DNA from: Xanthostigma xanthostigma
Taxonomy: Eukaryota > Arthropoda > Insecta > Raphidioptera > Raphidiidae
Direction: 5' to 3'
Assembly: GCA_963575645.1 (NCBI GenBank)
Contig: OY754465.1
Span: 37,397,501 to 37,461,500, forward strand
DNA length: 64,000 bases
Shown here: piece by piece, positions 24,801 to 37,212 of the stretch
How the letters are laid out: the number at the start of each line of letters is the position of its first letter
Position numbering within the stretch: the stretch's first letter is position 1
Translations under genes and position numbers: made by a program
The notes under the pieces: generated by a model
What the model was told of the DNA's origin: nothing
The model's database searches: none
Seen by the model: only the letters and a program-made list of their open reading frames with translations

Positions 24801-26925
24801 GAAGTATTATGACGCGGCTGATTAGTGCCTACTATGGAAAGATTCCTGCCTTCATAATATGTTCGGAAAATTTAACCCTTTTTGGAGAAAATCGACATAT
24901 TCTAATATATCTATGTTTTTACGTATTCTGGACGTGCGGCTCGACAAACTGTTTGGAACTGCTGATGTATTATGACGCGGCTGATTAGTGCCTACTATAG
25001 AAAGATTCCTGCCTTCATAATATGTTCGGAAAATTTAACCCTTTATAGAGAAAATCGACATATTCTAATATATCTGTGTTTTTACGTATTCTGGACGTGC
25101 GGCTCGACAAACTGTTTGGAACTGCCGATGTATTATGACGCGGCTGATTAGTGCCTACTATGGAAAGATTCCTGCCTTCATAATATGTTCGGAAAATTTA
25201 ACCCTTTATAGAGAAAATCGACATATTCTAATATATCTGTGTTTTTACGTATTCTGGACGTGCGGCTCGACAAACTGTTTGGAACTGCTGAAGTATTATG
25301 ACGTGGCTGATTAGTGCCTACTATGGAAAGATTCCTGCCTTCATAATATGTTCGGAAAATTTAACCCTTTCTAGAGAAAATCGACATATTCTCATATATC
25401 TGTGTTTTTACGTATTCTGGATGTGCGGCTCGAAAAACTGTTTGGAACTGCTGAAGTATTATGTTGCGGCTGATTATTACCTACTATGGAAAGATTCCTG
25501 CCTTCATAATATGTTCGGAAAATTTAACCCTTTCCAGAGAAAATCGACATATTCTAATATATCTGTGTTTTTACTTATTCTGGACGTGTGGCTCGAGAAA
25601 CTGTTTGGAACTGCTAAAGTATTATGACGCGGCTGATTAGTGCCTACTATGGAAAGATTCCTGCCTTCATAATATGTTCGGAAAATTTAACCCTTTGTAG
25701 AGAAAATCGACATATTCTCATATATCTGTGTTTTTACGTATTCTGGTCGTGCGGCTCGAAAAACTGTTTGGAACTGCTGAAGTATTATGTTGCGGCTGAT
25801 TAGTACCTACTATGGAAAAATTCCTGCCTTCATAATATGTTCGGAAAATTTAACCCTTTTTGGAGAAAATCGACATATTCTAATATATCTATGTTTTTAC
25901 GTATTCTGGACGTGCGGCTCGACAAACTGTTTGGAACTGCCGATGTATTATGACTCAGCTGATTAGTGCCTACTATGGAAAGATTCCTGCCTTCATAATA
26001 TGTTCGGAAAATTTAACCCTTTATAGAGAAAATCGACATATTCTAATATATCTGTGTTTTTACGTATTCTGGACGTGCGGCTCGACAAACTGTTTGGAAC
26101 TGCTGAAGTATTATGACGCGGCTGATTAGTGCCTACTATGGAAAGATTCCTGCCTTCATAATATGTTCGGAAAATTTAATCCTACCCAGAGAAAATCGAC
26201 ATATTCTCACAAATCTGTGTTTTTACTTATTCTGGACGTGCGGCTCGAGAAACTGTGTAGAACTGCTGATGTATTATGACGCGGCTGATTAGTGCCTTCT
26301 ATGGAAAGATTGCTGCCTTCATAATATGTTCGGAAAATTTAATCCTACCCAGAGAAAATCGACATATTCTCACAAATCTGTGTTTTTACTTATTCTGGAC
26401 GTGCGGCTCGAGAAACTGTGTGGAACTGCTGATGTATTATGACGCGGCTGATTAGTGCCTACTATGGAAAGATTCCTGCCTCCATAATATGTTCGGAATA
26501 TTTAACCCTTTCTAGAGAAAATCGACATATTCTAATATATCTGTGTTTTTACTTATTCTGGACGTGCGGCTCGAGAAACTGTTTGGAACTGCTGATGTAT
26601 TATGACGCGACTGATTAGTGCCTTCTATGGAAAGATTCCTGCCTTCATAATATGTTCGGAAAATTTAATCCTACCCAGAGAAAATCGACATATTCTCACA
26701 AATCTGTGTTTTTGCGTATTATCTACTTGCGGCTCGAAAAACTGTTTAGAACTGCTGAAGTATTATGATGCGGCTGATTAGTGCCTTATATGGAAAGATT
26801 TCTGCCTTTCTAATATATTCGGAAAATTTAACCCTTTTTAGTGAAAATCGACATATCCTAACAAATCTGTGTTTTTACATATTCTCGACTTGTGGGCTCG
26901 AGAAACTGTTTAAACTACTGCATTA
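18882..26925 (+). repeat. 163-bp tandem array, left arm, about 49 copies
   Basis: Period measured between 'GGACGTGCGGCTCGA' occurrences at 19233, 19396 and 19559 is 163. Each unit has 'GGCTGATTAGTGCCTACTAT', 'GATTCCTGCCTTCATAATAT', 'TTTAACCC' and 'GAGAAAATCGACATATTCT'. Variants (GAGAAACTG, GACAAACTG or GAAAAACTG; CTTATT or CGTATT) recur in blocks, showing higher-order duplication. One unit near 23112 lacks 8 bp. Open frames across it are chance, because 163 is not a multiple of three. Confidence 0.9.
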
Positions 26926-26931
26926 TTATAA

Positions 26932-28449
26932 ATTTCTGCAAAAAAATAGGAGAGCAAAAAAATTTTTTGAATTTTTAGTAATTTTTCAGAATGCTGTATC
27001 TCAGTTAAAATTTGTCGTATCGAGGTTTTAAAAAAAGCATTTTAAAGCGCTGAATGTCTAGTTTTTAGAATTTTTGGCTTAAAATTTTTAGGAGCGACAG
27101 TCATCGCAAAATTCTAAGAAAGTACACGAAACAATTTTTTTTTCATTTTTTGCGTTTTTTTTCTCGGTCCACGGGCTTGGAAAAATTTTTTACTCAAAAA
27201 TTATGATATGGCCTGTTCATCAGCTTTATATTCTTTTTTTAAATTTTTCTTTACGTTAATTTTTGACCCGGAGATATTCGACTACAAAAGCCTTTTTTTG
27301 ACTGTAACCATCGATATCTCAGCAACTAATGATCAGACAGAAAATTGACGGGCAGTTTCAAAATCTTGAATAATTTTCCTATAAGGTTATGTAGTGTTCT
27401 TGGAAGAAGAAAATTTTCTTTCATCCTCGATATCAACTTGAAAAAAGTGAAAAAAAGTGACTTTTTGACTTGTTTTGCTAAGTCGACCTTATCTTTGCTA
27501 ATATCGGTGGAAAGTCTAATGCTTGTACGAATTTTTACACCTCGATGTACCCCCAAGAGCTCCGTAAATCGGTAGATCGATCTATCGAACGGTTTTTCCG
27601 GACCGCTTAATCAAAATTTCAGAAAAATTTAAAGGAGCAAATTCAATAAGCAAAAGATGCCCAATTGTGAAAGAATTGAAAAAAAATCAAATTCATTTAT
27701 ACGAACATTACAGGGTGTTCAGAATTGTAAATTTTGCTCCTTTAAATTTTTCTGAAATTTTGATTAAGCGGTCCGGAAAAACCGATCGATAGTTCGATCT
27801 GTCGATTTACGGAGCTCTTGGGGGTACAATGAGGTGTAAAAATTCGTACAAGCATTAGACTTGCCACCAATATTAGCAAATATGCGGTCAACTTAGCAAA
27901 ACAAGTCAAAAAGTCACTTTTTTTCACTTTTTTCAAGTTAATATCGAGGATGAAAGAAAATTTTTTTCTTCCAAGAACACTACATAGCCTTGTAGGAAAT
28001 TTATTCGAGATTTTGAAACTGCCCGTCAATTTTCTGTCTGATCATTAGTTGCTGAGATATCGATGGTTAAAATCAAAAGGATGCTTTTGTATTCGTAGTC
28101 GAATATCTCCGGGTCAAATTAACGTAGAGAAAAATTTAAAAAAAGAAATTAAAGCTGAATGAACAGGCTATCAAGTCCACATCATGATTTTTGTGAAAAA
28201 AATTTTTCCAAGCCCGTGGACCGAGAAAAAAAGGCAAAAAATAAAAAAAAAATTTTTTTGTGTTCTTTCTTACAATTTCGCGATGACTGTCGTAAAAATT
28301 TTAAGCTAAAATCTGAAAACTAGACATTCAGCGCTTTAAAATGCTTTTTTTAAAATCTCAATGCGACTAATTTTAACTGAGATACAGCTTTCTGAAAAAT
28401 CACTAAAAATTCGAAAAATTTTTTTGCTCCCTTAATTTTTTGCAGAAAT
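26932..28449. mobile_element. 1.5 kb inverted-repeat module in the foldback loop
   Basis: Starts ATTTCTGCAAAAAA and ends with the inverse 'TTTTTTGCAGAAAT'. Arms of about 710 bp (26932-27642 and 27729-28449) pair through 'CTGTATCTCAGTTAAAATT', 'CATTTTAAAGCGCTGAATGTC', 'CGGTCCACGGGCTTGG', 'GAAAATTGACGGGCAGTTTC' and other blocks, with scattered mismatches. The centre is near 27690. Open frames on the arms mirror each other and carry no recognised domain. Probably an insertion or founding segment of the loop. Confidence 0.75.
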
Positions 28450-28711
28450 GTAGTAGACCTAGTGCATTCTTTAAATATACGGAATGTTTCGTAATAGCAC
28501 GGAGCCATAAGTACCTATGTATTTTCTTACAAATAATTGCCAAAAAAAAAAAAAAAACCTATAAATTTAGAGGTAAATTAATTTTTATAACTAAGTCATT
28601 AAGAAATACAGATATTTTTTGACCATACAACTTTCAGAGTATTAATTCGAAATATCTACCCCTATCTTGTTGTTTTCTTGGGTTAATTAAAAATTAAAAT
28701 TTTTAATTTAA

Positions 28712-29418
28712 GGGGGTACTCGCTCGAATTTTTGGAAAAAATCATACATTTTTGAACGGGTCTCAAAGAAAGAGGGAGGCAGATAGAAAATTGATTTTTT
28801 TTATTTTACATAATCTTCATTTTACATATCCTTCTACCATAATATGTTCATTTTTTTTGACGCGCACGCCCCACGCGCATGCGCACAGCTGTCTGTATAT
28901 CAGGAGACCTTTAAAAAAAGGCGGGTTCGATCAGCGCTTTCGAGAACATCCTAGAACAAAAAAAAAAAATATTCTTAAAGTAGAAGAGTCAAACTTCGCA
29001 TTAACGGATGGAAATTAAAAAAAAATCGATTTTAGAGAAATGGCGCATCTACGAAAAAAACCTCGGAAACGCTAGAAAATTTGAGGAAAAAACGGTTACT
29101 GAATCGCGAAATTTTTTTTTATCAGAATTTCCATCCGTCAACGCGAAGTTGGACTCTTCTATTTTAAGAATACATTTTTTTTGTTGTTCTAGGATGTTCT
29201 GGAAAGCGCTGATCGGGCCCGCCGTTTTTTCATTGTTTCCTGAGATACAGACAGCTGTGCGCAAGCGCGTGGAGCGCGCGCGTCAAAAAAAATGGGCATA
29301 TGGTAGAAGGATATGTAAATAAAATTTTAAAAAAATCAATTCTCTATCTGCCTTCCTCTTTCTTTGACACTCGTTCAAAAATGTATGATTTTTTCCGAAA
29401 ATTCGAGCGAGTACCCCC
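28712..29418. mobile_element. 0.7 kb TTAA-flanked inverted-repeat module in the foldback loop
   Basis: Begins GGGGGTACTCGCTCG and ends CGAGCGAGTACCCCC, with TTAA on both sides (28708-28711 and 29419-29422). Arms run for about 300 bp with mismatches and meet near 29065. TTAA duplication is the piggyBac-group habit. The termini resemble those of the 36061-37212 element (GGTAGTACGAGC). No transposase. Frames at 28752-29018 and 29008-29322 are mirror-image artefacts of the palindrome. Confidence 0.75.
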
Positions 29419-29547
29419 TTAAATGATTGTTTTTGCTTTTTCACTTAATTTCGCATCTTAATTATTCAAATGACTTTAAAAGTTAAATGTGTCAGTACGC
29501 TCGCAAAGATAATCTTTTTAGTATAAGTCGATCATTTTTGTAAAATT

Positions 29548-29774
29548 AATCCCATCAAAAACATAAATGTGAAAACGGGAGCCAAGTTTAATAATCAATA
29601 AATAAGGAATTGAGATCTAAAAAGGTGTCAAATTTTCACCAAGCAAGTGTTCGTTTATTATGATTTATACCTAAACTTCATGTTTATTTGTGTGAAAACT
29701 TGCCAATTGAAAACTTAGCACCTTTTTAGAACTCTTTTGCATTGAATTTTTACGCTTATGTTTTTGATGGGATT
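29548..29774. repeat. 227-bp imperfect palindrome in the foldback loop
   Basis: 'AATCCCATCAAAAACATAA' at 29548 is inverted at 29756-29774. Further inside, 'TCTAAAAAGGTGTCAA' pairs with 'TTAGCACCTTTTTAGA'. Third inverted module in the loop, next to the right array. Confidence 0.65.
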
Positions 29775-29825
29775 TCATTACTTTCTGTAAACAAATTATT
29801 ATTATTTATCAGTCAAAAGTGATTT

Positions 29826-32800
29826 TTGAGAATATGTCGATTTTCTCTGGGAAGGATAAAATTTTCCGAACATATTATTATTATAAAGGCAGGAATCTTT
29901 CCATAGTAGGCATTAATCAGCCGCATAATAATACTTCAGCAGTTCAAAACAGTTTTTAGAGCCGCAATCCGAGAATATATAAAAACACATATTTGTGAGA
30001 ATATGTCGAATTTCTCTAGAAAGAGTTAAATTTTCCGAACATATTATGAAGGCAGGAATCTTTCCATAGTAGGCACTAATCAGCCGCGTCATAATACATC
30101 AGCAGTTCCAAACAGTTTCTCGAGCCGCACGTCCAGAATAAGTAAAAACACAGATATATTAGAATATGTCGATTTTCTCCAGAAAGGGTTAAATTTTCCG
30201 AACATATTATGAAGGCATGAATCTTTCCATAGTAGGCACTAATCAGCCGCGTCATAATACATCAGCAGTTCCACACAGTTTCTCGAGCCGCACGTCCAGA
30301 ATACGTAAAAACACAGATATATGAGAATATGTCGATTTTCTCTAGAAAGGGTTAAATTTTCCGAATATATTATGGAGGCAGGAATCTTTCCATAGTAGGC
30401 ACTAATCAGCCGCGTCATAATACATCAGCAGTTCCAAACAGTTTTTCGAGCCGCACGTCCAGAATACGTAAAAACACAGATATATGAGAATATGTCGATT
30501 TTCTCTAGAAAGGGTTAAATTTTCCGAACATATTATGGAGGCAGGAATCTTTCCATAGTAGGCACTAATCAGCCGCGTCATAATACATCAGCAGTTCCAA
30601 ACAGTTTCTCGAGCCGCACGTCCAGAATAAGTAAAAACACAGATATATTAGAATATGTCGATTTTCTCTAGAAAGGGTTAAATTTTCCGAACATATTATG
30701 GAGGCAGGAATCTTTCCATAGTAGGCACTAATCAGCCGCGTCATAATACATCAGCAGTTCCAAACAGTTTCTCGAGCCGCACGTCCAGAATAAGTAAAAA
30801 CACAGATATATTAGAATATGTCGATTTTCTCTAGAAAGGGTTAAATTTTCCGAACATATTATGAAGGCAGGAATCTTTCCATAGTAGGCACTAATCATCC
30901 TTATTATAATACTTCAGCAGTTCCAAACAGTTTCTCGAGCCGCACGTCCAGAATAAGTAAAAACACAGATATATGAGAATATGTCGATTTTCTTTAGAAA
31001 GGGTTAAATATTCCGAACATATTATGGAGGCAGGAATCTTTCCATAGTAGGCACTAATCAGCCGCGTCATAATACATCAGCAGTTCCAAACAGTTTTTCG
31101 AGCCGCACGTCCAGAATACGTAAAAACACAGATATATGAAAATATGTCGATTTTCTCCAGAAAGGGTTAAATTTTCCGAACATATTATGAAGGCATGAAT
31201 CTTTCCATAGTAGGCACTAATCAGCCGCGTCATAATACTTCAGCAGTTCCAAACAGTTTCTCGAGCCGCACGTCCAGAATAAGTAAAAACACAGATATAT
31301 TAGAATATGTCGATTTTCTCTAGAAAGGGTTAAATTTTCCGAACATATTATGAAGGCAGGAATCTTTCCATAGTAGGTACTAATCAGCCGCAACATAATA
31401 CTTCAGCAGTTCCAAACAGTTTTTCGAGCCGCACGTCCAGAATACGTAAAAACACAGATATATTAGAATATGTCGATTTTCTCCAAAAAGGGTTAAATTT
31501 TCCGAACATATTATGAAGGCAGGAATCTTTCCATAGTAGGCACTAATCATCCGCATCATAATACTTCAGCAGTTCCAAACAGTTTGTCGAGCCGCACGTC
31601 CAGAATGCGTAAAAACACAGATACATTAGAATATGTCGATTTTCTCCAGAGAGGGTTAAATTTTCCGAACATATTATGAAGGCAGGAATCTTTCCACAGT
31701 AGGCACTAATCAGCCGCGTCATAATACATCAGCAGTTCCAAACAGTTTCTCGAGCCGCACGTCCAGAATACGTAAAAACACAGATATATTAGAATATGTC
31801 GATTTTCTCTATAAAGGGTTAAATTTTCCGAACATATTATGAAGGCAGGAATCTTTCCATAGTAGGCACTAATCAGCCGCGTCATAATACTTCAGCAGTT
31901 CCAAACAGTTTCTCGAGCCGCACGTCCAGAATAAGTAAAAACACAGATATATTAGAATATGTCGATTTTCTCTGGAAAGGGTTCAATTTTCCGAACATAT
32001 TATGAAGGCAGGAATCTTTCCATAGTAGGTAATAATCAGCCGCAACATAATACTTCAGCAGTTCCAAACAGTTTTTAGCCGCACATCCAGAATACGTAAA
32101 AACACAGATATATGAGAATATGTCGATTTTCTCTAGAAAGGGTTAAATTTTCCGAACATATTATGAAGGCAGGAATCTTTCCATAGTAGGCACTAATCAG
32201 CCACGTCATAATACTTCAGCAGTTCCAAACAGTTTGTCGAGCCGCACGTCCAGAATACGTAAAAACATAGATATATTAGAATATGTCGATTTTCTCCAAA
32301 AAGGGTTAAATTTCCTGAACATATTATGAAGGCAGGAATTTTTCCATAGTAGGTACTAATCAGCCGCAACATAATACTTCAGCAGTTCCAAACAGTTTTT
32401 CGAGCCGCACGTCCAGAATACATAAAAACACAGATATATGAGAATATGTCGATTTTCTCTACAAAGGGTTAAATTTTCCGAACATATTATGAAGGCAGGA
32501 ATCTTTCCATAGTAGGCACTAATCAGCCACGTCATAATACTTCAGCAGTTCCAAACAGTTTGTCGAGCCGCACGTCCAGAATACGTAAAAACACAGATAT
32601 ATTAGAATATGTCGATTTTCTCTATAAAGGGTTAAATTTTCCGAACATATTATGAAGGCAGGAATCTTTCCATAGTAGGCACTAATCAGCCGAGTCATAA
32701 TACATCAGCAGTTCCAAACAGCTTGTCGAGCCGCACGTCCAGAATACGTAAAAACATAGATATATTAGAATATGTCGATTTTCTCCAAAAAGGGTTAGAT

Positions 32801-34068
32801 TTTCCGACCATATTATGAAGGCAGGAATCTTTCCATAGTAGGCACTAATCAGCCGCGTCATAATACATCAGCAGTTCCAAACAGTTTGTCGAGCCGCACG
32901 TCCAGAATACGTAAAAACACAGATATATTAGAATATGTCGATTTTCTCTATAAAGGGTTAAATTTTCCGAACATATTATGAAGGCAGGAATCTTTCCATA
33001 GTAGGCACTAATCAGCTGAGTCATAATACATCGGCAGTTCCAAACAGTTTGTCGAGCCGCACGTCCAGAATACGTAAAAACATAGATATATTAGAATATG
33101 TCGATTTTCTCCAAAAAGGGTTAAATTTTCCGAACATATTATGAAGGCAGGAATCTTTCCATAGTAGGCACTAATCAGCCGCGGCATAATACTTCAGCAG
33201 TTCCAAACAGTTTGTCGAGCCGCACGTCCAGAATACGTAAAAACATAGATATATTAGAATATGTCGATTTTCTCCAAAAAGGGTTAGATTTTCCGAACAT
33301 ATTATGAAGGCAGGAATCTTTCCATAGTAGGCACTAATCAGCCACGTCATAATATTTCAGCAGTTCCAAACAGTTTGTCGAGCCGCACGTCCAGAATACG
33401 TAAAAACACAGATATATTAGAATATGTCGATTTTCTCTATAAAGGGTTAAATTTTCCGAACATATTATGAAGGCAGGAATCTTTCCATAGTAGGCACTAA
33501 TCAGCCACGTCATAATACTTCAGCAGTTCCAAACAGTTTCTCGAGCCGCACGTCCAGAATAAGTAAAAACACAGATATATTAGAATATGTCGATTTTCTC
33601 CAGAGAGGGTTAAGTTTTCCGAACATATTATGAAGGCAGGAATCTTCTACAGTAGGCACTAATCAGCCGCGTCATAATACATCAGCAGTTCCAAACAGTT
33701 TCTCGAGCCGCACGTCCAGAATAAGTAAAAACACAGATATATTATAATATGTCGATTTTCTTTAGAAAGGGTTAAATATTCCGAACATATTATGGAGGCA
33801 GGAATCTTTCCATAGTAGGCACTAATCATCCGCATCATAATACTTCAGCAGTTCCAAACAGTTTCTCGAGCCGCACGTCAAGAATACGTGAAAACACAGA
33901 TATATTAGAATATGTCGATTTTCTCTAGAAAGGGTTAAATATTTCGAACATATTATGAAGGCAGGAAACTTTCCATAGTAGGCACTAATCAGCCGCATCA
34001 TAATACTTTAGCAGTTCTAAACAGTTTTTCGAGCTGCAAGTAGAGAATATGCAAAAACACAGATTTCA
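29826..34068 (-). repeat. 163-bp tandem array, right arm, about 26 copies
   Basis: Same unit as the left array in opposite orientation (reads 'TCGAGCCGCACGTCCAGAAT'). About 26 copies against about 49 on the left, so the arms are asymmetric. The innermost unit (29826-29990) and outermost unit (near 34000) match the corresponding innermost and outermost units of the left arm. Confidence 0.9.
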
Positions 34069-34868
34069 ATGTGTATGGGGAAAACGAGCATTAGCGTTAT
34101 TCTTTACAGCCGAAATGGAAGAGCGCCAAAATGAGCAGAGCACTTACAGAAATATTGACAAAGCATAGACCTTTCAAATAAAAAAAAACTCATTCAAGTC
34201 GAGCGATACGTTTAAAAGTTATTGCAATTCTAAACTGGTCATCATTTTAGGTGTTGCGTTTTTTGTGCCGGTCAGTGTAGAATTGCATTTTCTTTTTTCG
34301 TATTTTTCTCGGAAACTCGTAAAGCAGGAACGAAAATTTTTTAAGCAGGAAAAGGCACAAACGAAGCTCAATCCATCCCACCTATTTTGGTCCGTGCGGC
34401 TAACAAAGTTGCGGCTAACTTCACGCTTACCGAATTTTCTTTTTTGATTTTCTCGAGAACGGGAAAAGCAGGAACGAAATTTTTTTAAGCAGGAAAAGGC
34501 ACAAACGAAGCACAAACCAGCCGCAAGTAAAAAATGTACAAATTCCAAAAAGTTGCGGCTAGCGTGAACCTGGCCGCAGCTAAAATTTCTTCGATTTTCT
34601 CGGAAACGCGAAAAGCAGGAACGAATTTTTTTGGAGCAGGAAAGGGCACAAACGAAGCACAAACCAGCCGCAAGTAAAAAAATTACAAAATCAAAAAAGT
34701 TGCGGCTGGCGTGATCCTGGCCGCAGTTATAAAATTTTCGATTTTCTCGGAAACGCTAAAAGCAGGAACGAAAATTTTTAAAGCAGGAAAGGGCACAAAC
34801 GAAGCACAAACCAGCCCACCCATTTTGGTCCATGCGGCTAACAAAGTTGCGGCTGGTTTCACGGAGCC
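34069..34868 (-). repeat. Foldback outer arm, right
   Basis: Inverse of 18082-18881 with matching offsets: unique block first, then ~147-bp subrepeats, ending GGTTTCACGGAGCC. Confidence 0.85.
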
Positions 34869-34877
34869 GAAGATGGA
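34869..34877 (+). repeat. 9-bp target-site duplication, right (GAAGATGGA)
   Basis: Identical to 18073-18081. Removing the element and one copy restores a continuous 'AGTGAAGATGGATCATC' target. Confidence 0.85.
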
Positions 34878-36056
34878 TCATCTTAAAATGAAAATTTAAA
34901 ACGGAACATTGACATGTATATAAAATACGGGGTACAAAGTTTTAATCGATGAATTGTTTTTGTTCTATACTAAAAAGTTTAGTACATATAGAAGTTAAAA
35001 TTAAGTTAGTGTTAGCATTGCAGAAGGGACTGTAGAAAACGGTACAAGTGACAAGTAGGCATTTGTTACAGACTTGCACATAAGTTCATAGTATATAATA
35101 TCACTTTTGCGCATGCTGCATAATGCATATAGATCCCTCAAAATAAGAACGTTTGCTATTTCTTTGTCTAACATTCTACCAAAATTCGGTTTTGATCCGC
35201 TTTGTCATTTGACCGAAATTGTTTTGACAATCTTGCAAAAACACCTTTCTCCATCATCAATACCGTCACTTCCGCTACATGTTTTTATTACTATTTTTTA
35301 AACTCGTTATTTATATGTTATTGCTGCCAAAATAACAGAATATTGTATTGTCATCAAAACTAACATACGACTGCAAAGTTTCACATCAATTGAACTTTTG
35401 AAATAGGGTGGATATCGAGTTAAAAAATATTTTTCCTTACAACATACAAGGAAAGCTAATACATACAAGCAAATTTACTGTGAGAACGAAAACAGTTGAA
35501 TAAACTTTATCATTTATCAAAGTCTTCTGTGTAATAATTATTTTTGTGGGTGGGCGTGTTATATTAATTATGTAATCGGAACAAACCGCCTAACATAAAT
35601 ATCATTTTTTGCAACGCCCTCGTTATATATTTTTCTAATTTACTTACAGGAATCTACTGATAATATAAGTAAAATGTAAATGGTTGCGTGGGCAGATACT
35701 TTATATTTAATACTAATTGTGTTCGTTATTCACATGAAAAATGAAAATATAAATTTTTGAATTTCCAAGAACAAGACAGATATCAGACGAAACTGTTTGA
35801 CATTAATATATTTAATTTAATGTTCCATTATGTTGATAAATGTAAATGATCGGTTTAAGAAATAATAAAATCCATCATTTTTTTTAATATACCACGTTTT
35901 TAAAACGAACTAAAAGTGTAAAACGTTTCGTTTTATCTCATAATTCTCATAAATAGATTTTTTCATTGATAGCTACACTTCTTATATAACTGCTCCACGT
36001 TTTTCGTTTCAAATCCTACAAGTTAAAAACAAATATTTTATACTCTTTAGTTCATT
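34878..36056. other. AT-rich right flank of the foldback
   Basis: 35100-35245 carries a 'CGCATGC' and 'TTTTGATCCGCTTTGTCATT' block distantly like the 60170-60300 repeat. Otherwise nothing recognised. Confidence 0.35.
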
Positions 36057-36060
36057 TTAA

Positions 36061-37212
36061 GGTAGTACGAGCACCAAGGCAATTTTAAATAAAAGGCTTG
36101 ATTTTTTTTATATGAAGTTGGACTAAGTCTAAACCATTTGTTAAAATTTTAGGGGGTTTGCCCGACTATTTAAATAAATAAATGACTTCAAAAGTAGGCA
36201 TATTTAACATTGACTTTATAGTAAAACGGCAGATGGATGATATGTTTTCATAGATTTCTCCAAAACTAGTCGGTGGAAATTAAAAAAAAAAAAACTATTT
36301 AAATTAAAGTTTAAACCTTAATAAATTATTGAAAACAAAAAAAATTGGTTGTCTGTAAAGTCGGTTTACGGACGATAGTTTTACGTGATAACGTATTCCG
36401 TAATACATAACCTAAATTTATATAATAATTATAATAATTCGAATCTATGATATTGCATCTTTCGCTTCAAATTTAGGTTAATTTTATTTATTTAAATTAC
36501 TCACCATATAATATTTCTTAATAAATAATAAATAATATATTCTTCCGTATTTATTTTAAGTCTCAAAGATTAGCTGTCATAATATTTATAAAACAATTGT
36601 TTCACTGTTTATAATATAAAATTCCAAAACCTACTTACAATATTTAAGTATTTTCATACGTCAAAAAATTGATTTTGATAATGATAAAATTTGTAAGAAA
36701 ACGATTTTTTCGAGAGATGAGACCTAGCTAAAACGATTTTTTGCCCCCCAAAATCCCTTTTCAGTAAATTTCATCCAAATCGTTAGGGCCGTTTTCGAGA
36801 AAAGCACGCACAGGGTCAGGCGGAACGTTACGCGTTACGCGTTACGAACGTTAGGAACGTTACGTTACACTTTTTCGAACATGCAGCCGGTGTTTTATCA
36901 ATTTATAAGATTGGTGATTCATCAATTTATAAGACGTTATCACGTCAAAAAAACCCATTGTGCCCGACTAATTAAAAAGATATTTAATTAAAAAGTTTAA
37001 ATATCTTTTTAATTAGTCGGGCACAACGGGTTTTTTTTGTTTCTTTTTGTTTTCAATGATATATTAAGGTTTTAACTTTAATTTAAATAGTTTTTTTTTA
37101 ATTTCCACCGACTAGTTTTGGAGAAATCAATGAAAACATGTATCATCCATCTACCGAAATATAAAAAAAAATCAAGCCTTTTGTTTAAAGTTGCCTTGGC
37201 GCTCGTACTACC
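36061..37212. mobile_element. 1.15 kb TTAA-flanked inverted-repeat element
   Basis: Begins GGTAGTACGAGCACCAAGGC and ends GCGCTCGTACTACC, with TTAA at 36057-36060 and 37213-37216. Inverted similarity extends about 270 bp on the left and 200 bp on the right ('ACTAGTCGGTGGAAATT' against 'AATTTCCACCGACTAGT'). The interior holds a second tight hairpin at about 36946-37033 ('CCCGACTAATTAAAAAGATA' inverted). No transposase frame. A piggyBac-type non-autonomous element is the best reading of TTAA. Confidence 0.75.

Larger units (their letters stand above)
18082..34868. mobile_element. 16.8 kb foldback transposon with giant tandem-repeat arms
   Basis: The outer ends are perfect inverses beginning GGCTCCGTGAAACCAGCCGC and are flanked by a 9-bp direct duplication. 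Layout: left arm of ~147-bp subrepeats (18082-18660), a unique block (18661-18881) and a 163-bp tandem array (18882-26925). Next come a loop with three smaller palindromes (26926-29825), the inverted 163-bp array (29826-34068), the unique block and the ~147-bp subrepeats in reverse. For the first ~650 bp the two arms keep identical offsets, and open frames at 18288-18731 and 34219-34662 encode the same 147 residues, so arm identity is essentially complete there. No transposase or other domain is visible. A 9-bp duplication with subrepeat-built arms is known for Drosophila FB and Mutator-type foldbacks. Assignment to that group is inference. Confidence 0.85.

Noticed and set aside
18882..26925. 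CRISPR-like regular repeats
   Set aside because: Units are contiguous 163-bp monomers without unique spacers, in an insect-like genome.
27345..28029. Mirror-image frames with near-identical proteins at 27345-27575 and 27742-28029
   Set aside because: They are the two arms of one inverted repeat. Similarity of the peptides follows from the palindrome.
29008..29322. 104-codon basic frame
   Set aside because: Crosses the centre of the TTAA-flanked palindrome. The opposite strand gives an equally long mirror frame.
18882..34068. Centromeric or genome-wide satellite array
   Set aside because: The arrays are bounded by a single transposon with a target duplication and are in opposite orientation, so they are better explained as parts of that element.
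18073..34877. The giant palindrome as an assembly artefact
   Set aside because: Arms differ in copy number and in unit order, the loop is asymmetric, and a perfect 9-bp direct duplication flanks the ends. A simple misjoin would not make these. Long reads would still be the final test.
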